DNA from: DATAWZ01 sp036266975
GTDB lineage: Bacteria > Actinomycetota > Thermoleophilia > Solirubrobacterales > Solirubrobacteraceae
Direction of reading: 5' to 3'
NCBI GenBank assembly: GCA_036266975.1
Contig: DATAWZ010000157.1
Location: 16,654 to 80,653 of the forward strand
DNA length: 64,000 nt
Position numbers and translations under genes: made by a program. Below are positions 34,154 to 42,930 of the stretch, piece after piece; position 1 is the first letter of the stretch, and every line of letters starts with the position of its first letter. The notes under the pieces are model-generated. The model was not told the DNA's origin, ran no database searches, and worked only from the letters and a program-made list of their open reading frames with translations.

Positions 34154-34669
34154 ATGTACCCCACCTTCCAGGACGTCGAGGCCGGCCCGGTCCTGCGCTT
34201 CGAGCGCCGCCTGGCTCACCGCGTCGACGTCGTCTTCCGGGCGCTGACCGAGCCCGAGCAGCTCGCCCGATGGTTCCCCGGGACGATCGCGGGCGACCTG
34301 CGCAATCGCGACGAGCTGACGTTCACCGTCGCCACCGGCGTCAGCTTCGCCGGCGACGTCGTCGAGCTCGATCCGCCGCGGCGGCTCGTCTTCCACTGGG
34401 GCGATGACCTGCTCAGGTTCGAGCTCGAGCCGCTCGAGGACGGGCAGGCGTGTCAGCTGCGCTTCGAGGTCGTCCTCGACGCGCGCGAGAAGGCGGCGCG
34501 GGACGGCGCCGGCTGGCAGGTGTGCCTGGAGCGCCTGGAGGCGACCCTGCAGCAGGGCGCCGGGAACGCGCCCGACCTCGGCGTCAGCGCTGAGTGGTCG
34601 GCGATCTACGAGGAGCTCGAGCGCCGAGGCGTGCCCAGCGGCGCGGAGATCCCTCACTTGGAGGCCTGA
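34154..34669 (+). CDS. SRPBCC (AHSA1-like) domain protein
   Basis: A 171-residue AHSA1/CalC-type protein: LRFERRLAHRVDVVFRALTEPEQLARWFPG, FAGDVVELDPPRRLVFHWGDD and the C-terminal helix GWQVCLERLEATLQQ. These bind hydrophobic ligands. It follows the ArsR gene by two bases, with AAGGAG five bases upstream of the ATG, so the two form a conserved regulator-effector pair. Confidence 0.85.
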   Translation: MYPTFQDVEAGPVLRFERRLAHRVDVVFRALTEPEQLARWFPGTIAGDLRNRDELTFTVATGVSFAGDVVELDPPRRLVFHWGDDLLRFELEPLEDGQACQLRFEVVLDAREKAARDGAGWQVCLERLEATLQQGAGNAPDLGVSAEWSAIYEELERRGVPSGAEIPHLEA

Positions 34670-34683
34670 GAAGCCCCGCGAGA

Positions 34684-35652
34684 TCAGTGGGCCGGGGCGA
34701 GCGCCTCCAGGACGATCAGGCGATCGTCGGCCGAGAGGATCGGGTCGTCGCCTACCCCGAGGTCCACGTGGCCGCCCCGGGCGATGCCGAGCACGAGCGT
34801 GCCGGACGCCGCCCGGGCCCGGGAGAGCGGTTGGGAGACGAGTGCCTGATCCACGCCGGACTCGGCCAGGCGGTAGGTCGTCGTGTCGACCAGCTGGAGC
34901 AGCAGGTCGCCGGCCTGGGGCGTCTCCAGGCTCTTGGCCAGCGTGTGCCCCACGAGCTCGTCGCTCGCCAGCGTGTATTTGACCCCGAGCTCGTGCAGGG
35001 CGCGCGCGACCGCCCGTGACTGGGTCAGCGCGTAGAGCTCCAGGTCGGGGGCCAGGCCGTGGATGGCCACGGCGAGGACGAGCGTGTCGGCGTCGCTCGT
35101 GCAGGCGATCAGCGCGCGGTTCGCGCGCGCAGGATCGCTCCTGCGTATGAGCGCCTCGTCGGTCGGATCGCCGACGAGGAAGCAGACGTCATCGTCGAGG
35201 TTCGCCGGCCGGTCGGGTGCGACGAGCACGACCGGATCGCCGGTGTGGGCGAGCTCATCGAGCACCCGCGCCAGCACCGGGTGGGCGCCGTAGACGATCG
35301 TATACGGGGTCGAGGGAAGCTTCGAGTCCATGCCGAGCAACCTCCGGAGGCGCGTGAGTACCGTCGTGCCCGCAACCAGGGCAAAGACGGCACCGACGAT
35401 GGGGATGGTGGTGAGCATCACGCCGGCCGCGATCACGCGACCGGCGCTGTTGTGAGGCGTGACGTCGCCGTAGCCGACGGTCGTCGCGGTGGTGACCGAC
35501 CAGTACAGCCCGATGCCGTAGCTGACGTGCTCGCAGGCCGAGAAGAGCGCGGCGCCGACCAGGATGATGACGCCGGCGAGCCCGATCAGCACATATACGC
35601 GGTAGCGACCGATGCGGCGCACCAGCCGGGCGGCGACGAGGAAGAGCGGCAT
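34684..35652 (-). CDS. potassium channel with RCK (TrkA-N/TrkA-C) domains
   Basis: The 322-residue protein has two TM helices flanking a pore with the selectivity filter TTATTVGYGDVTPHN (about 60-74), then a cytoplasmic TrkA-N domain (TIVYGAHPVLARVLDELAHTGDPVVLVA) and a TrkA-C-like domain. It would be a ligand-gated K+ channel of the MthK/Kch type. The Rossmann glycine pattern is altered (Y-G-A-H), so nucleotide binding is not certain. ATG 35652 is preceded by TAGGGT on the minus strand 11 bases upstream. Confidence 0.88.
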   Translation of the reverse strand: MPLFLVAARLVRRIGRYRVYVLIGLAGVIILVGAALFSACEHVSYGIGLYWSVTTATTVGYGDVTPHNSAGRVIAAGVMLTTIPIVGAVFALVAGTTVLTRLRRLLGMDSKLPSTPYTIVYGAHPVLARVLDELAHTGDPVVLVAPDRPANLDDDVCFLVGDPTDEALIRRSDPARANRALIACTSDADTLVLAVAIHGLAPDLELYALTQSRAVARALHELGVKYTLASDELVGHTLAKSLETPQAGDLLLQLVDTTTYRLAESGVDQALVSQPLSRARAASGTLVLGIARGGHVDLGVGDDPILSADDRLIVLEALAPAH

Positions 35653-35684
35653 CGGGCGGTGCAACCCTAGCCGCCGAGGCGGCG

Positions 35685-36830
35685 TCAGTAGCCGCCGTAC
35701 CCGCCGTACCCCCCAAAGCCACCGCCGTAGCCGTAGCCGCCGTACCCGCCGGCGCCGTAGCCGCCGGCGCCGTAGCCGCCGTAGCCACCGTAACCGCCGG
35801 TCCCGTAGCCGCCGCCGTAGCCGCCGTACCCCCCCGTCGGGGTGACGACCACGACGCTCGGCTGCGCGCCCGTACCGCCCGAAGGCGAAGACGAAGACGA
35901 AGAGGGGGAGGGAGTCCCGCTGGCCTGCGCCTCGTCGCCGTTCTCCCAGGAGACCGAGAACGAGGAGCCGTCGCTGACGAGCGTCGAGGGGACGGCGCTG
36001 CCGCCCGCGGCCTGGCCGTCGCCGGCGGCGACCCCGCCGCCGCCGAAGAACCCGCTGCCGCGACCGAAGAAGCGCCCGCCGCCGATCCCGCTGGCCAGCT
36101 GCATCGGCTCGGCCTGCCAGCCTGAATCCGAGATCGACCCGGTGTGCCCGCCGGCGGTCGCCGACGCGTCGGTAAAGGTGACCGAGCCGAAGTCCGACAG
36201 CGGCACCGGCTGGCACTGGGACAGGTCGCTGCTGCACTGCGAGGGTGCCTCGGTGATCCACTCAGCCGAGGAGGTGTCCGGGTCGCTCATCGTCAGCTGG
36301 CGCGTCGCCGACTTGCCCGTGGTGTGGTCGGTCAGCGTCACGGTCACGCTCGTGCCGTCGACGCTCACCGCGGCGGAGATGTGATCGCCGGCGTGGACGC
36401 TCACCGGCAGACGCACCGGCGCGGAGGGCACCAGCTCGTACCAGGCGAAGGTAGTCGAGGAGCCGCCCGAGTTGCAGTCGGTCTCGGTGCCGACCTGCTC
36501 GAGCGCCTGGGACTGCTCGCTGGCGCCGCCGATCCCGACCCAGTAGGCGACCGAGCCCTGGCCAGAGCTGCACGATGTCCCGGGCTGCACCCAGCTGCCG
36601 GAGACGTGGGAGAAGTTCTGGCCGCCGACGGTGTAGCCGGCCCAGTTCTCGCTGGCGGCGGCCTGGGTGGCCACGGTGCCGACCGTGTGGTCCTCGTCGA
36701 TCAGCGAGGTCCCCGTGCCGCTGCTCGCCGTCTGGCGCTCGCCGCTGGGCGTGCTCGAACTGGTGGAGACGAGCACCGCGGCCCCCAGGGCGCCGATGGC
36801 CAGTGCGGGGAGAAGATGTCGAGGGGTCAT
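35685..36830 (-). CDS. secreted G1-family (eqolisin-like) peptidase with Gly/Tyr-rich tail
   Basis: An N-terminal signal peptide (LPALAIGALGAAVLVSTSSS) precedes an eqolisin-type domain. SENWAGYTVGG, VSGSWVQPGT (candidate catalytic Gln), VAYWVGIGGASEQSQALEQVG, TFAWYELVPSAPV and SSAEWITEAPS (candidate catalytic Glu) follow the family order. A serine-rich linker and a tail of about 50 residues made of GGYG-like repeats close the protein. G1 peptidases work at acidic pH and are best known in fungi. The tail could anchor it or drive self-assembly. CATGTT six bases before the ATG suggests a leaderless mRNA. Confidence 0.78.
   Translation of the reverse strand: MTPRHLLPALAIGALGAAVLVSTSSSTPSGERQTASSGTGTSLIDEDHTVGTVATQAAASENWAGYTVGGQNFSHVSGSWVQPGTSCSSGQGSVAYWVGIGGASEQSQALEQVGTETDCNSGGSSTTFAWYELVPSAPVRLPVSVHAGDHISAAVSVDGTSVTVTLTDHTTGKSATRQLTMSDPDTSSAEWITEAPSQCSSDLSQCQPVPLSDFGSVTFTDASATAGGHTGSISDSGWQAEPMQLASGIGGGRFFGRGSGFFGGGGVAAGDGQAAGGSAVPSTLVSDGSSFSVSWENGDEAQASGTPSPSSSSSSPSGGTGAQPSVVVVTPTGGYGGYGGGYGTGGYGGYGGYGAGGYGAGGYGGYGYGGGFGGYGGYGGY
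35690..35840 (-). repeat. GGYG-coding low-complexity repeat
   Basis: Tandem triplet-based repeats of the form GGC-GGC/GGG-TAC encode the Gly/Tyr tail of the G1 peptidase. The units are imperfect (GGYG, GGYGAG, GGYGYGG). The tract is prone to length change by slippage. Confidence 0.85.
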
Positions 36831-36885
36831 GGACTCAACATGGCCCGGACCCCTAACGAGCAGCTAGGCCCTTCCTAAGGGACGC

Positions 36886-38046
36886 CTATGCGCTGTCAAT
36901 GAGCACCGTACGAGCCCAGTGCGGCGGCGCGGGCGCCCGGCCGAGCAGCCCGACGATGACCCGCGCGCCGGCGGGCGCGCGGGCCGGCCACGGCGTCAGC
37001 CCGTCGGTGAGCACGATCACCACCGACGGCCGCGGCCGCAACGCGATCGCGGCGGCGAGCCCAGCGCCCATGTCGGTGCCCCCGCCGCCGGCGAGCTCGA
37101 CCTGGGCGGCGCGGCTGACGCGCCGCACCGCCTGGACCGTCGTGTCGACCGCGAGCACCCGCACCCGCTGCTGGCGCAGACCGGCGCGCACGAGCACCGC
37201 CTCGACCTCGGCCAGCGCGCGGGCGAGCAGCCCCTCGTGCATCGACCCGGACGTGTCGCACACGATCGCCACGTCGGGCACCGGGCGGTGCAGAGTGGGC
37301 AGCACGACCTCGGGCAGCAGGTGCGCGCGCCGCGACGGGCGGCGGTAGTGGTAGTCGACCTGCCCGCTGATCGCGGCGATCGCGCTGCGGACCTCGGCGG
37401 CGAGCACGCGGCGCCAGTCGACCTTGGAGGGCAGCACCGTCTGCGCCCAGCGCGTCCAGCCGCCGGGCACGCTGCCCGGGTCGCGCCCTTCGACGCGCTG
37501 GATCTCGGCGGCGACGCCCAGGCGCAGCAGCTCGCCCTGCTGCGGGCCGATCCCGTCCTCGGTCTCCCCGGGCCGCCCGTCGGCGCCCGGGCCGCAGTCC
37601 CAGCGGCGCGGGCCGTCGCGGGCGCCGGAGTGGTACTCCTCGGCCAGCCGGCCCGGCCGGCAGCCGAGGGCGGCGGGCAGGTCGGGGGCGAGGTCGGGCA
37701 CGTCGGCGCCGAGGTCGTCGTTGATCTCGGCGTCGGTGCAGCGGTTCCAGCGCCCGCGCCCGCCGTCGTCGATCCCCAGCCGCTCGGCGCGCGCGGCGTG
37801 GTCGCGGATCACGTGCCCGGCGAGGTGCAGCAGCAGCCGCCCGAGGCGCTCGGCGTCGAGTCCGTCGGCGACCGCCGGGTCGGCCCGCACGTGCCAGCCG
37901 CGATCGACCCCGATCGTCCCCGAGCCGGGGTCGGGCACGATCGCGCAGGCGAACAGCGCGCTGGCCAGGTAGGGCATGCGCGCCGCGGCCCACAGGCGCG
38001 CGGCCGCGACCGTGCGCGCGTCGAGTGCCGCGCCGGGCCCGCTCAC
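36886..38046 (-). CDS. VWA-domain protein with DUF2201-like N-terminal region
   Basis: The 386-residue protein has an N-terminal domain resembling the putative metallopeptidase part of DUF2201 (LLLHLAGHVIRDHAARAE, WNRCTDAEINDDLGADVP) and a C-terminal VWA domain with an intact MIDAS (VCDTSGSMHEG, AGGGGTDMGAGL, VLTDGLTP). In place of H-E-x-x-H the sequence reads H-L-A-G-H, so peptidase activity is doubtful. The GTG start overlaps the stop of the MoxR-type ATPase as GTGA. These AAA+/VWA pairs act as chaperone-like complexes. Confidence 0.82.
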   Translation of the reverse strand: MSGPGAALDARTVAAARLWAAARMPYLASALFACAIVPDPGSGTIGVDRGWHVRADPAVADGLDAERLGRLLLHLAGHVIRDHAARAERLGIDDGGRGRWNRCTDAEINDDLGADVPDLAPDLPAALGCRPGRLAEEYHSGARDGPRRWDCGPGADGRPGETEDGIGPQQGELLRLGVAAEIQRVEGRDPGSVPGGWTRWAQTVLPSKVDWRRVLAAEVRSAIAAISGQVDYHYRRPSRRAHLLPEVVLPTLHRPVPDVAIVCDTSGSMHEGLLARALAEVEAVLVRAGLRQQRVRVLAVDTTVQAVRRVSRAAQVELAGGGGTDMGAGLAAAIALRPRPSVVIVLTDGLTPWPARAPAGARVIVGLLGRAPAPPHWARTVLIDSA

Positions 38047-39134
38047 CCGAGCAGCCCGGCGTCGCGCAGCAACGGCGCGAACGCGGCCACCTCGGGCGGG
38101 ATCGCCGCCCCCGGCGGCCGGGCGCGCGCGAGCGTGCGCGCCGCCGCCGCGGCGACGTCGGGCGCCGCCTGCCCGGCGCGCCCGAACGCGCGCCAGCCGC
38201 GCTCCCAGCGCTCGACGGTCGGGTCGGCCGCGACCGCCGCCGCGACGGAGGAGAGCGCCGCGTAGGCGCGGTCGCCGCGCTCGGGGAGCACGAAGCCGTC
38301 GGGGTCGGCGAGCACCGCCTCGGGGTCGGGCAGGTCGGCCTCGGCCAGCCACGTCAGAAACTCGATCCCCGGGCCGGCGCCGACGCAGCCGCGCAGCAGC
38401 AGCGAATCGGCCGGCTCGCCGACGCCCGCCGCCTCGCTGGCGGCGCTCAGCCGCGCGGCCATGTCCCACGTGCGCGGGCTCGGCCACGCGCGCCCCGCGC
38501 CGGCGGCCTCGTCGGGGACCGCGAGCGCGAGCGTCGGGCGCACGGTGACGAACCCGGCGATCCAGCTGCGCACGACCGCGATGCGCGACTGCCAGCCCTC
38601 GGCGAGCGCCGGCGGCGCCGGCGTCGGCCAGCCGCCCGCGAAGCCGGCCGCGACCGTGGCCGCGTCGACCGGCCAGTCCAGGTGGCAGAAGCGGTTGGCC
38701 AGCGGCGGCGAGAGGTCCCAGCCGTCGGCGGCCTGCTCGGGCGGGTTGGCCGCGGCGACGACCGAGACCTGGTCGGGGAGCTCCAGGTCGCCGACCGTGC
38801 GCTCGAGCACGACCCGCAGCAGCGCCGCCTGCACGGCGGGCGGGGCGGTGGAGACCTCGTCGAAGAACACGACGCCGTGGCCGGCCTGGGCCAGGCTCAC
38901 CGCCCAGCGCGGCGGCGCGAAGCGCACCGCGCCGTCGTGGACGATCGGCAGGCCGGCGAAGTCCGAGGGCTCGCGGATCGAGGCGATCACCGTCTCACAC
39001 GGCCAGCCCGCCGCCTGGGCGAGCGCGCGGATCACCGACGTCTTGCCCGTCCCCGGCGCGCCCCACAGCAGCACGGGCACCCGGGCGGCGAGCGCGACGC
39101 CGAGCGCGTCGACGGTGGCGGCCTGATGCTCCAT
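38043..39134 (-). CDS. MoxR-like AAA+ ATPase
   Basis: A 363-residue AAA+ protein. Walker A is LLWGAPGTGKTSVIRALAQ (about 20-38), Walker B is GVVFFDEVSTAPPAVQAALL, sensor 1 is VVAAANPPEQAADGWDLSPPLANRF. It forms a translational unit with the VWA protein. ATG 39134 is chosen because CATACT on the minus strand ends six bases upstream. The same 20-base region also serves the divergent gene at 39164. Confidence 0.88.
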   Translation of the reverse strand: MEHQAATVDALGVALAARVPVLLWGAPGTGKTSVIRALAQAAGWPCETVIASIREPSDFAGLPIVHDGAVRFAPPRWAVSLAQAGHGVVFFDEVSTAPPAVQAALLRVVLERTVGDLELPDQVSVVAAANPPEQAADGWDLSPPLANRFCHLDWPVDAATVAAGFAGGWPTPAPPALAEGWQSRIAVVRSWIAGFVTVRPTLALAVPDEAAGAGRAWPSPRTWDMAARLSAASEAAGVGEPADSLLLRGCVGAGPGIEFLTWLAEADLPDPEAVLADPDGFVLPERGDRAYAALSSVAAAVAADPTVERWERGWRAFGRAGQAAPDVAAAAARTLARARPPGAAIPPEVAAFAPLLRDAGLLG

Positions 39135-39163
39135 GGCCGCAGTATGTGCCAGGCTCACCTCCC

Positions 39164-40444
39164 ATGCCGGTATTCGATGCCGAGCGACACCTGCGCCTGG
39201 CTGGCGAGCGCGCGCTGCTCGACGGCGAGCTGCACGCGCGGGGGCCGTTCGGCTCGCCGCTGTCCGACGCCGCGGCCGCGCTGCTCGCGGTGGAGGCGAT
39301 CGACCGCGAGCGCGCCGAGGCGGTCGTCGAGGAGTATCGGCTCGCCGTCGCGGTGCGCATGCGCGAGGGCGGGATGCGGCCGGGCGCGCGGATCTCGCGC
39401 CCGATGACCGGCGTGCCGATCGGCCACTCCAGCACGGTCTTCGGCGGTGGCCCGGCGCCCGCGGCGCTCGCGCCGCGCCGGCTGATCCCCTGCGATCGGC
39501 ACCTGGAGACGGCGACCGCGCACATCCACGTCCGCTACGCGAGCCTGAGCGCCGAGGCGACGGTCCTCGGCGTGCGCCTCGAGCTCAGCGCCGGCTCCTC
39601 CGGGCGCCCGATGTTCGCCACGCGGGCGGGCGTGCCGCTGCGACCGGGCGGCCCGCCGACCGTCACCCTGCGCGACGACCGCGGCACACGCGCCAGCGCC
39701 CACTTCGCCGGCGCCGGCGACGGGCGCGCGATGCACGGGACGCTCGCGGCCCACACTCCGCTCGCGGCCGACACGGCCTGGATCGAGCTCGACGGCGAGC
39801 GCATCGAGCTCGACGAGGCCGTCGTGCCGCCGCCGGTGGCGCTGGAGGCCCTGCCCGACGAGCCGCCGGCGCTACGCCACCTGTGGCACCTGCTCGCCGG
39901 CAACGGTGGCCTCCGGGGCCCGACGCCCGACCTCGATCCGATCATCGAGACCCTCGTGGCCGCCGGCACGCTCGCCGTCGATGACCCGGCCCTCGACGGC
40001 GTGCGCGCGGTGCGCGACGCGCTGCACTTCACCCCCGGTCAGCCGGCAGGTGCGGCGGTCCCCGAGCCCTGGCGCTCGCTGCTCGCGCGCCAGGGAGCAA
40101 CCGATGGGCGCACCTTCTCGATGCTGATCGGCGCGGCGACCCCGCCGATCGCCGGCGTCGCCGTCGTGGCCGTCGAGCTCGAGTCTCGCGAAGAGGGCTT
40201 CGATCTCGAGGTCCACACCGTTCCCGGCATCGTCTACCCGCGCGAGCCCGCAGTGCTGCGCTGGTGGGCCGCCGACGACCTGGGCAACCAGTACCTCGGC
40301 AACATCGGCCGCTGGAGCGGAAGCGAGCAGGGCGGCAGCGGCCAAGTGGCGTTCTGGCCGGCGCTGCACCCGCGCGCGAGCCGGCTGCGGCTGATGCCCA
40401 CCGGACCGAGCGAGCGCGCGGTGGTCGAGGTGACGCTGCCGTGA
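39164..40444 (+). CDS. hypothetical protein, 426 aa
   Basis: Large soluble protein without recognised domains. N-terminal 70 residues are helical (RHLRLAGERALLDGELHARG). The middle is beta-rich (FAGAGDGRAMHGTLAAHTP, TAWIELDGERIELDE), and the C-terminus (FDLEVHTVPGIVYPREP, VLRWWAADDLGNQYLGNIGRW) resembles a secreted or surface beta-sandwich, although no signal peptide is visible. It is coupled by a GTGA overlap to the next gene and divergent from moxR/VWA, suggesting a four-gene module. Confidence 0.65.
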   Translation: MPVFDAERHLRLAGERALLDGELHARGPFGSPLSDAAAALLAVEAIDRERAEAVVEEYRLAVAVRMREGGMRPGARISRPMTGVPIGHSSTVFGGGPAPAALAPRRLIPCDRHLETATAHIHVRYASLSAEATVLGVRLELSAGSSGRPMFATRAGVPLRPGGPPTVTLRDDRGTRASAHFAGAGDGRAMHGTLAAHTPLAADTAWIELDGERIELDEAVVPPPVALEALPDEPPALRHLWHLLAGNGGLRGPTPDLDPIIETLVAAGTLAVDDPALDGVRAVRDALHFTPGQPAGAAVPEPWRSLLARQGATDGRTFSMLIGAATPPIAGVAVVAVELESREEGFDLEVHTVPGIVYPREPAVLRWWAADDLGNQYLGNIGRWSGSEQGGSGQVAFWPALHPRASRLRLMPTGPSERAVVEVTLP

Positions 40445-41205
40445 GCGACTGGTGGCGGGGCATCCCGCCGGCGCAGGCCATGCTCGAGTGCGGCGGCGAG
40501 CGCCATCGGCTGCGCTGGGAGGCGGGCGAACTGCGCGCGCTGGACCACGGCGACCCCGAGGGCGAGCGCGCGCTGGCCGCGCTCGGCGGCGAGCGCTGCG
40601 CGTGCGTGCAGGCGCTCGAGGTGTGGGCCCGCCACGCGCAGGATCCGCACGTGCTCGTGCTCGGCAGTCGCGGACCGGGCGATCCGGTGCCGGCCGGGCG
40701 GCCCCGGACCTCGGGCCCGAGCGGCTGGGCCTCCGCGACGCCACGCGGCGGCCCGGCACGCCGCCGCACGGAGCCGATGGAGGGCCTGTTCGAGCTGCTC
40801 GGCCTGGGCGGCGGGCTGCCCGAGCGCCTGGCCGCGGGCGTCATCGCGGCGCGCCTGACCCTCCCGGACCCGGCGGGCGACGCCTACCTGGGCCCGGCGC
40901 TCTACGGCCGCGTCGCGCTCGCGCTGCGCGCGTGGCTGGGCGACGCCGCCTGCCCGATCGCAGTCACGCCCACGCGCGCCGGCGAGCCGCTCGGGCTGCA
41001 CCGCGAGGACGGCGCCCTGCGCGCCGAGCTGCCGGTCAGCTGGCTGCTGGAGGTCTGGGCCCGCGGCCTGGCCGTCGTGTGGGGCCGCTTCGTGCTCGCC
41101 GCCGCGTGCGAGCACGCCGACCGCCTGGCGCTCACCACCGTCGGCCCGGACCTCGGGCCGACGAGCACCGGCTACGTGTCCTGGACCTCCGAGAAGGACC
41201 CGTAG
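40441..41205 (+). CDS. hypothetical protein, 254 aa
   Basis: Unrecognised. It starts with SDWWRGIPPAQAMLECGGERHRLRWEAGE and ends LTTVGPDLGPTSTGYVSW. The region 55-110 is low in order, and residues 120-220 are helical. GTG 40441 overlaps the upstream stop as GTGA, so it probably works with the 426-residue protein. Its end overlaps the convergent flavin reductase by 34 bases. Confidence 0.65.
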   Translation: MSDWWRGIPPAQAMLECGGERHRLRWEAGELRALDHGDPEGERALAALGGERCACVQALEVWARHAQDPHVLVLGSRGPGDPVPAGRPRTSGPSGWASATPRGGPARRRTEPMEGLFELLGLGGGLPERLAAGVIAARLTLPDPAGDAYLGPALYGRVALALRAWLGDAACPIAVTPTRAGEPLGLHREDGALRAELPVSWLLEVWARGLAVVWGRFVLAAACEHADRLALTTVGPDLGPTSTGYVSWTSEKDP

Positions 41206-41669
41206 CGGCCCTTGTAGAAGACGAGCGGCTCGGCGTCGTCGGTGTGGGCGTCAAAGCCGAGCACGCGCCCGAGCACGATCACGTGGTCGCCGGCCTCGGT
41301 GACGCTGAAGATCTCGCAGTCGATCCACGCGAGCGCGCCGTCGAGGCCCGGCCCGCCGGGGCGGGGACTGTGGACCGAGCCCTCGAAGCGATCGACGTCC
41401 TTGCGCGAGAAGTGGCGCGAGGTGTGCGCGTGGACGGAGGCGAGGATGTTGATGCAGAAGCGCCCGGTGACCTCGATGTCCGGCCAGGTCGAGGACGTCT
41501 TGGCCGCGGCGATGCCCACCAGCGGCGGATCGAGCGAGACCGACGCGAACGAGTTGCACGCCATGCCGACCGGCCCGCCCTCGCCGTGCGCGGTGACGAT
41601 CACCACGCCGGTCGGGAAGTGGCCCAGGACCGTGCGGAATGCGTTCGGGTCGATCGTCTCGGTGCTCAT
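41172..41669 (-). CDS. flavin reductase-like FMN-binding protein (HpaC type)
   Basis: A 165-residue flavin reductase domain: FRTVLGHFPTGVVIVTAHGEGGPVGMACNSFASVSLDPPLVGIAAAKTSSTWPDI and FCINILAS, HFSRKDVDRFEG, HVIVLGRVLGF. These reduce FMN/FAD with NADH for a partner monooxygenase. No monooxygenase oxygenase component is adjacent. The ATG has a GGGAGAG ribosome site. Confidence 0.88.
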   Translation of the reverse strand: MSTETIDPNAFRTVLGHFPTGVVIVTAHGEGGPVGMACNSFASVSLDPPLVGIAAAKTSSTWPDIEVTGRFCINILASVHAHTSRHFSRKDVDRFEGSVHSPRPGGPGLDGALAWIDCEIFSVTEAGDHVIVLGRVLGFDAHTDDAEPLVFYKGRYGSFSEVQDT

Positions 41670-41695
41670 CTCTCCCTCGCTTGGTCGGGTCGTGC

Positions 41696-42358
41696 TCAAG
41701 CGAATGTACAGCGCAAGCGCCGTGCATGGGCGTGCGCGTCGTTCAGCGGCGCACCCGCGGCGACGCAGCGCCCCATCGGAGCGACAGGAACCGTCGTGGT
41801 CTTCCCGGCGACGGTCAGGGTGATCCGCGTCGGGCGCTCGACGGTTGCCGTGATGACCCCGTCGCGGTGGCTCAGCGCGGCGCCCGACGCGCGCCCGTCG
41901 CGCGGCAGCACCGCGACGAACTCGGCGCTGCGCGGTCCGGCCAGGTACTGGAACAGCCCGTCCCGCCGCGCGCGCGCGGTCGGCTCGCAGCCCTCGCCGT
42001 AGCCGTCGACCCGGTCCGGGACGGCCAGGCACAGCCGCCGGCCGCCGTCGGCGCTGACCACGTAGCCGGTGCCCGACGGCGTGGCGATCGCGCGCGCGTG
42101 GCGCAGGTCGGCGCCGTTGCGCACGAGCAGCGGGACGATGTCGTGCAGCGACCGCGCGTCGGTCGCCGGCTCGTCGAGCACGGCGAAGGCCGACGCCCGC
42201 TGGGGGCTGTGCACGGCGAGCGCGGCGAGCACGGCGGCCGCGCCCGCGGCCCCGGCCAGCGCCGTCGTGCCCACCCACGTGCGGCGCACGGAACCCCGGG
42301 GGCGTCGCCGTGCCATCTCCTGCAGCTGCCGGTCAAGCTCCAGCGCCCAATCCTTCAT
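41696..42358 (-). CDS. membrane-anchored anti-sigma-like protein
   Basis: The 220-residue protein has about 28 cytoplasmic residues, one TM helix (TALAGAAGAAAVLAALAV) and an extracytoplasmic domain. Its ATG overlaps the stop of the ECF sigma gene as ATGA, so it is the likely cognate anti-sigma factor or surface sensor. The zinc-binding H-x3-C-x2-C motif of ZAS-type anti-sigmas is absent. Confidence 0.6.
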   Translation of the reverse strand: MKDWALELDRQLQEMARRRPRGSVRRTWVGTTALAGAAGAAAVLAALAVHSPQRASAFAVLDEPATDARSLHDIVPLLVRNGADLRHARAIATPSGTGYVVSADGGRRLCLAVPDRVDGYGEGCEPTARARRDGLFQYLAGPRSAEFVAVLPRDGRASGAALSHRDGVITATVERPTRITLTVAGKTTTVPVAPMGRCVAAGAPLNDAHAHARRLRCTFA

Positions 42359-42897
42359 CCCTTTCCCTCCTCACTCAGTCGCGCGCGCAGCATCGCTAGC
42401 CCTCGGCTGACGCGCTGGCGCGCGGTGGTCTCGCTGATCTGAAGGTCGCGGCCGATCGTCGCGTAGTCGTGGTCCTGGACCACGCGCGCGAACACCGCCT
42501 CGCGCTGGCCGGTCGGCAGCTGCGCCAGCGCCCGCAGCGCCTCGTAGTCGGCGACGTCGCGCTCGGTCAGCGCGATCGGCGCCAGCGGCAGGCGCCGCCG
42601 CGCGCGGCGCTCGCGCGCGGCGCGGCGGCCGTGGTCGGCGAGCTTGTGCGCGGCGATGCCCAGCAGCCAGGCGCGCGGCGCGCCGGCCTCGGGGCGGTGG
42701 CGGCGGCGCGAGAGCAGCGCGGCGGTGAACGTCTCGGCGGTGACGTCGGCGGCCGCCGCCGCGTCCAGGCCGGCGCGCGCGCACAGGGCCAGCACGGTCT
42801 CCACGTGGCGGCGGTAGAAGACCGAGAAGCTCGCGTCCGGCCGCCGGCGGTCGGCCAGCAGCGCGGCGTCGTCCCACTGCTCGAGCTCGTTCATCAC
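42355..42897 (-). CDS. ECF-type RNA polymerase sigma factor
   Basis: A 180-residue ECF sigma. Region 2 is FSVFYRRHVETVLALCARAGLDAAAAADVTAETFTAALL, region 4 is LAQLPTGQREAVFARVVQDHDYATIGRDLQISETTARQRVSRGLAMLR. It is coupled to the membrane protein downstream. The sedolisin gene at 45003 lies just upstream on the same strand, with its stop 33 bases before this start, so secretion of that protease may be part of the regulon. GTG 42897 or ATG 42894 may be used. Confidence 0.85.
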   Translation of the reverse strand: MMNELEQWDDAALLADRRRPDASFSVFYRRHVETVLALCARAGLDAAAAADVTAETFTAALLSRRRHRPEAGAPRAWLLGIAAHKLADHGRRAARERRARRRLPLAPIALTERDVADYEALRALAQLPTGQREAVFARVVQDHDYATIGRDLQISETTARQRVSRGLAMLRARLSEEGKG

Positions 42898-42930
42898 CCC
42901 TGATTCGCTCGGGCGTCGCCCGGCGTGACG

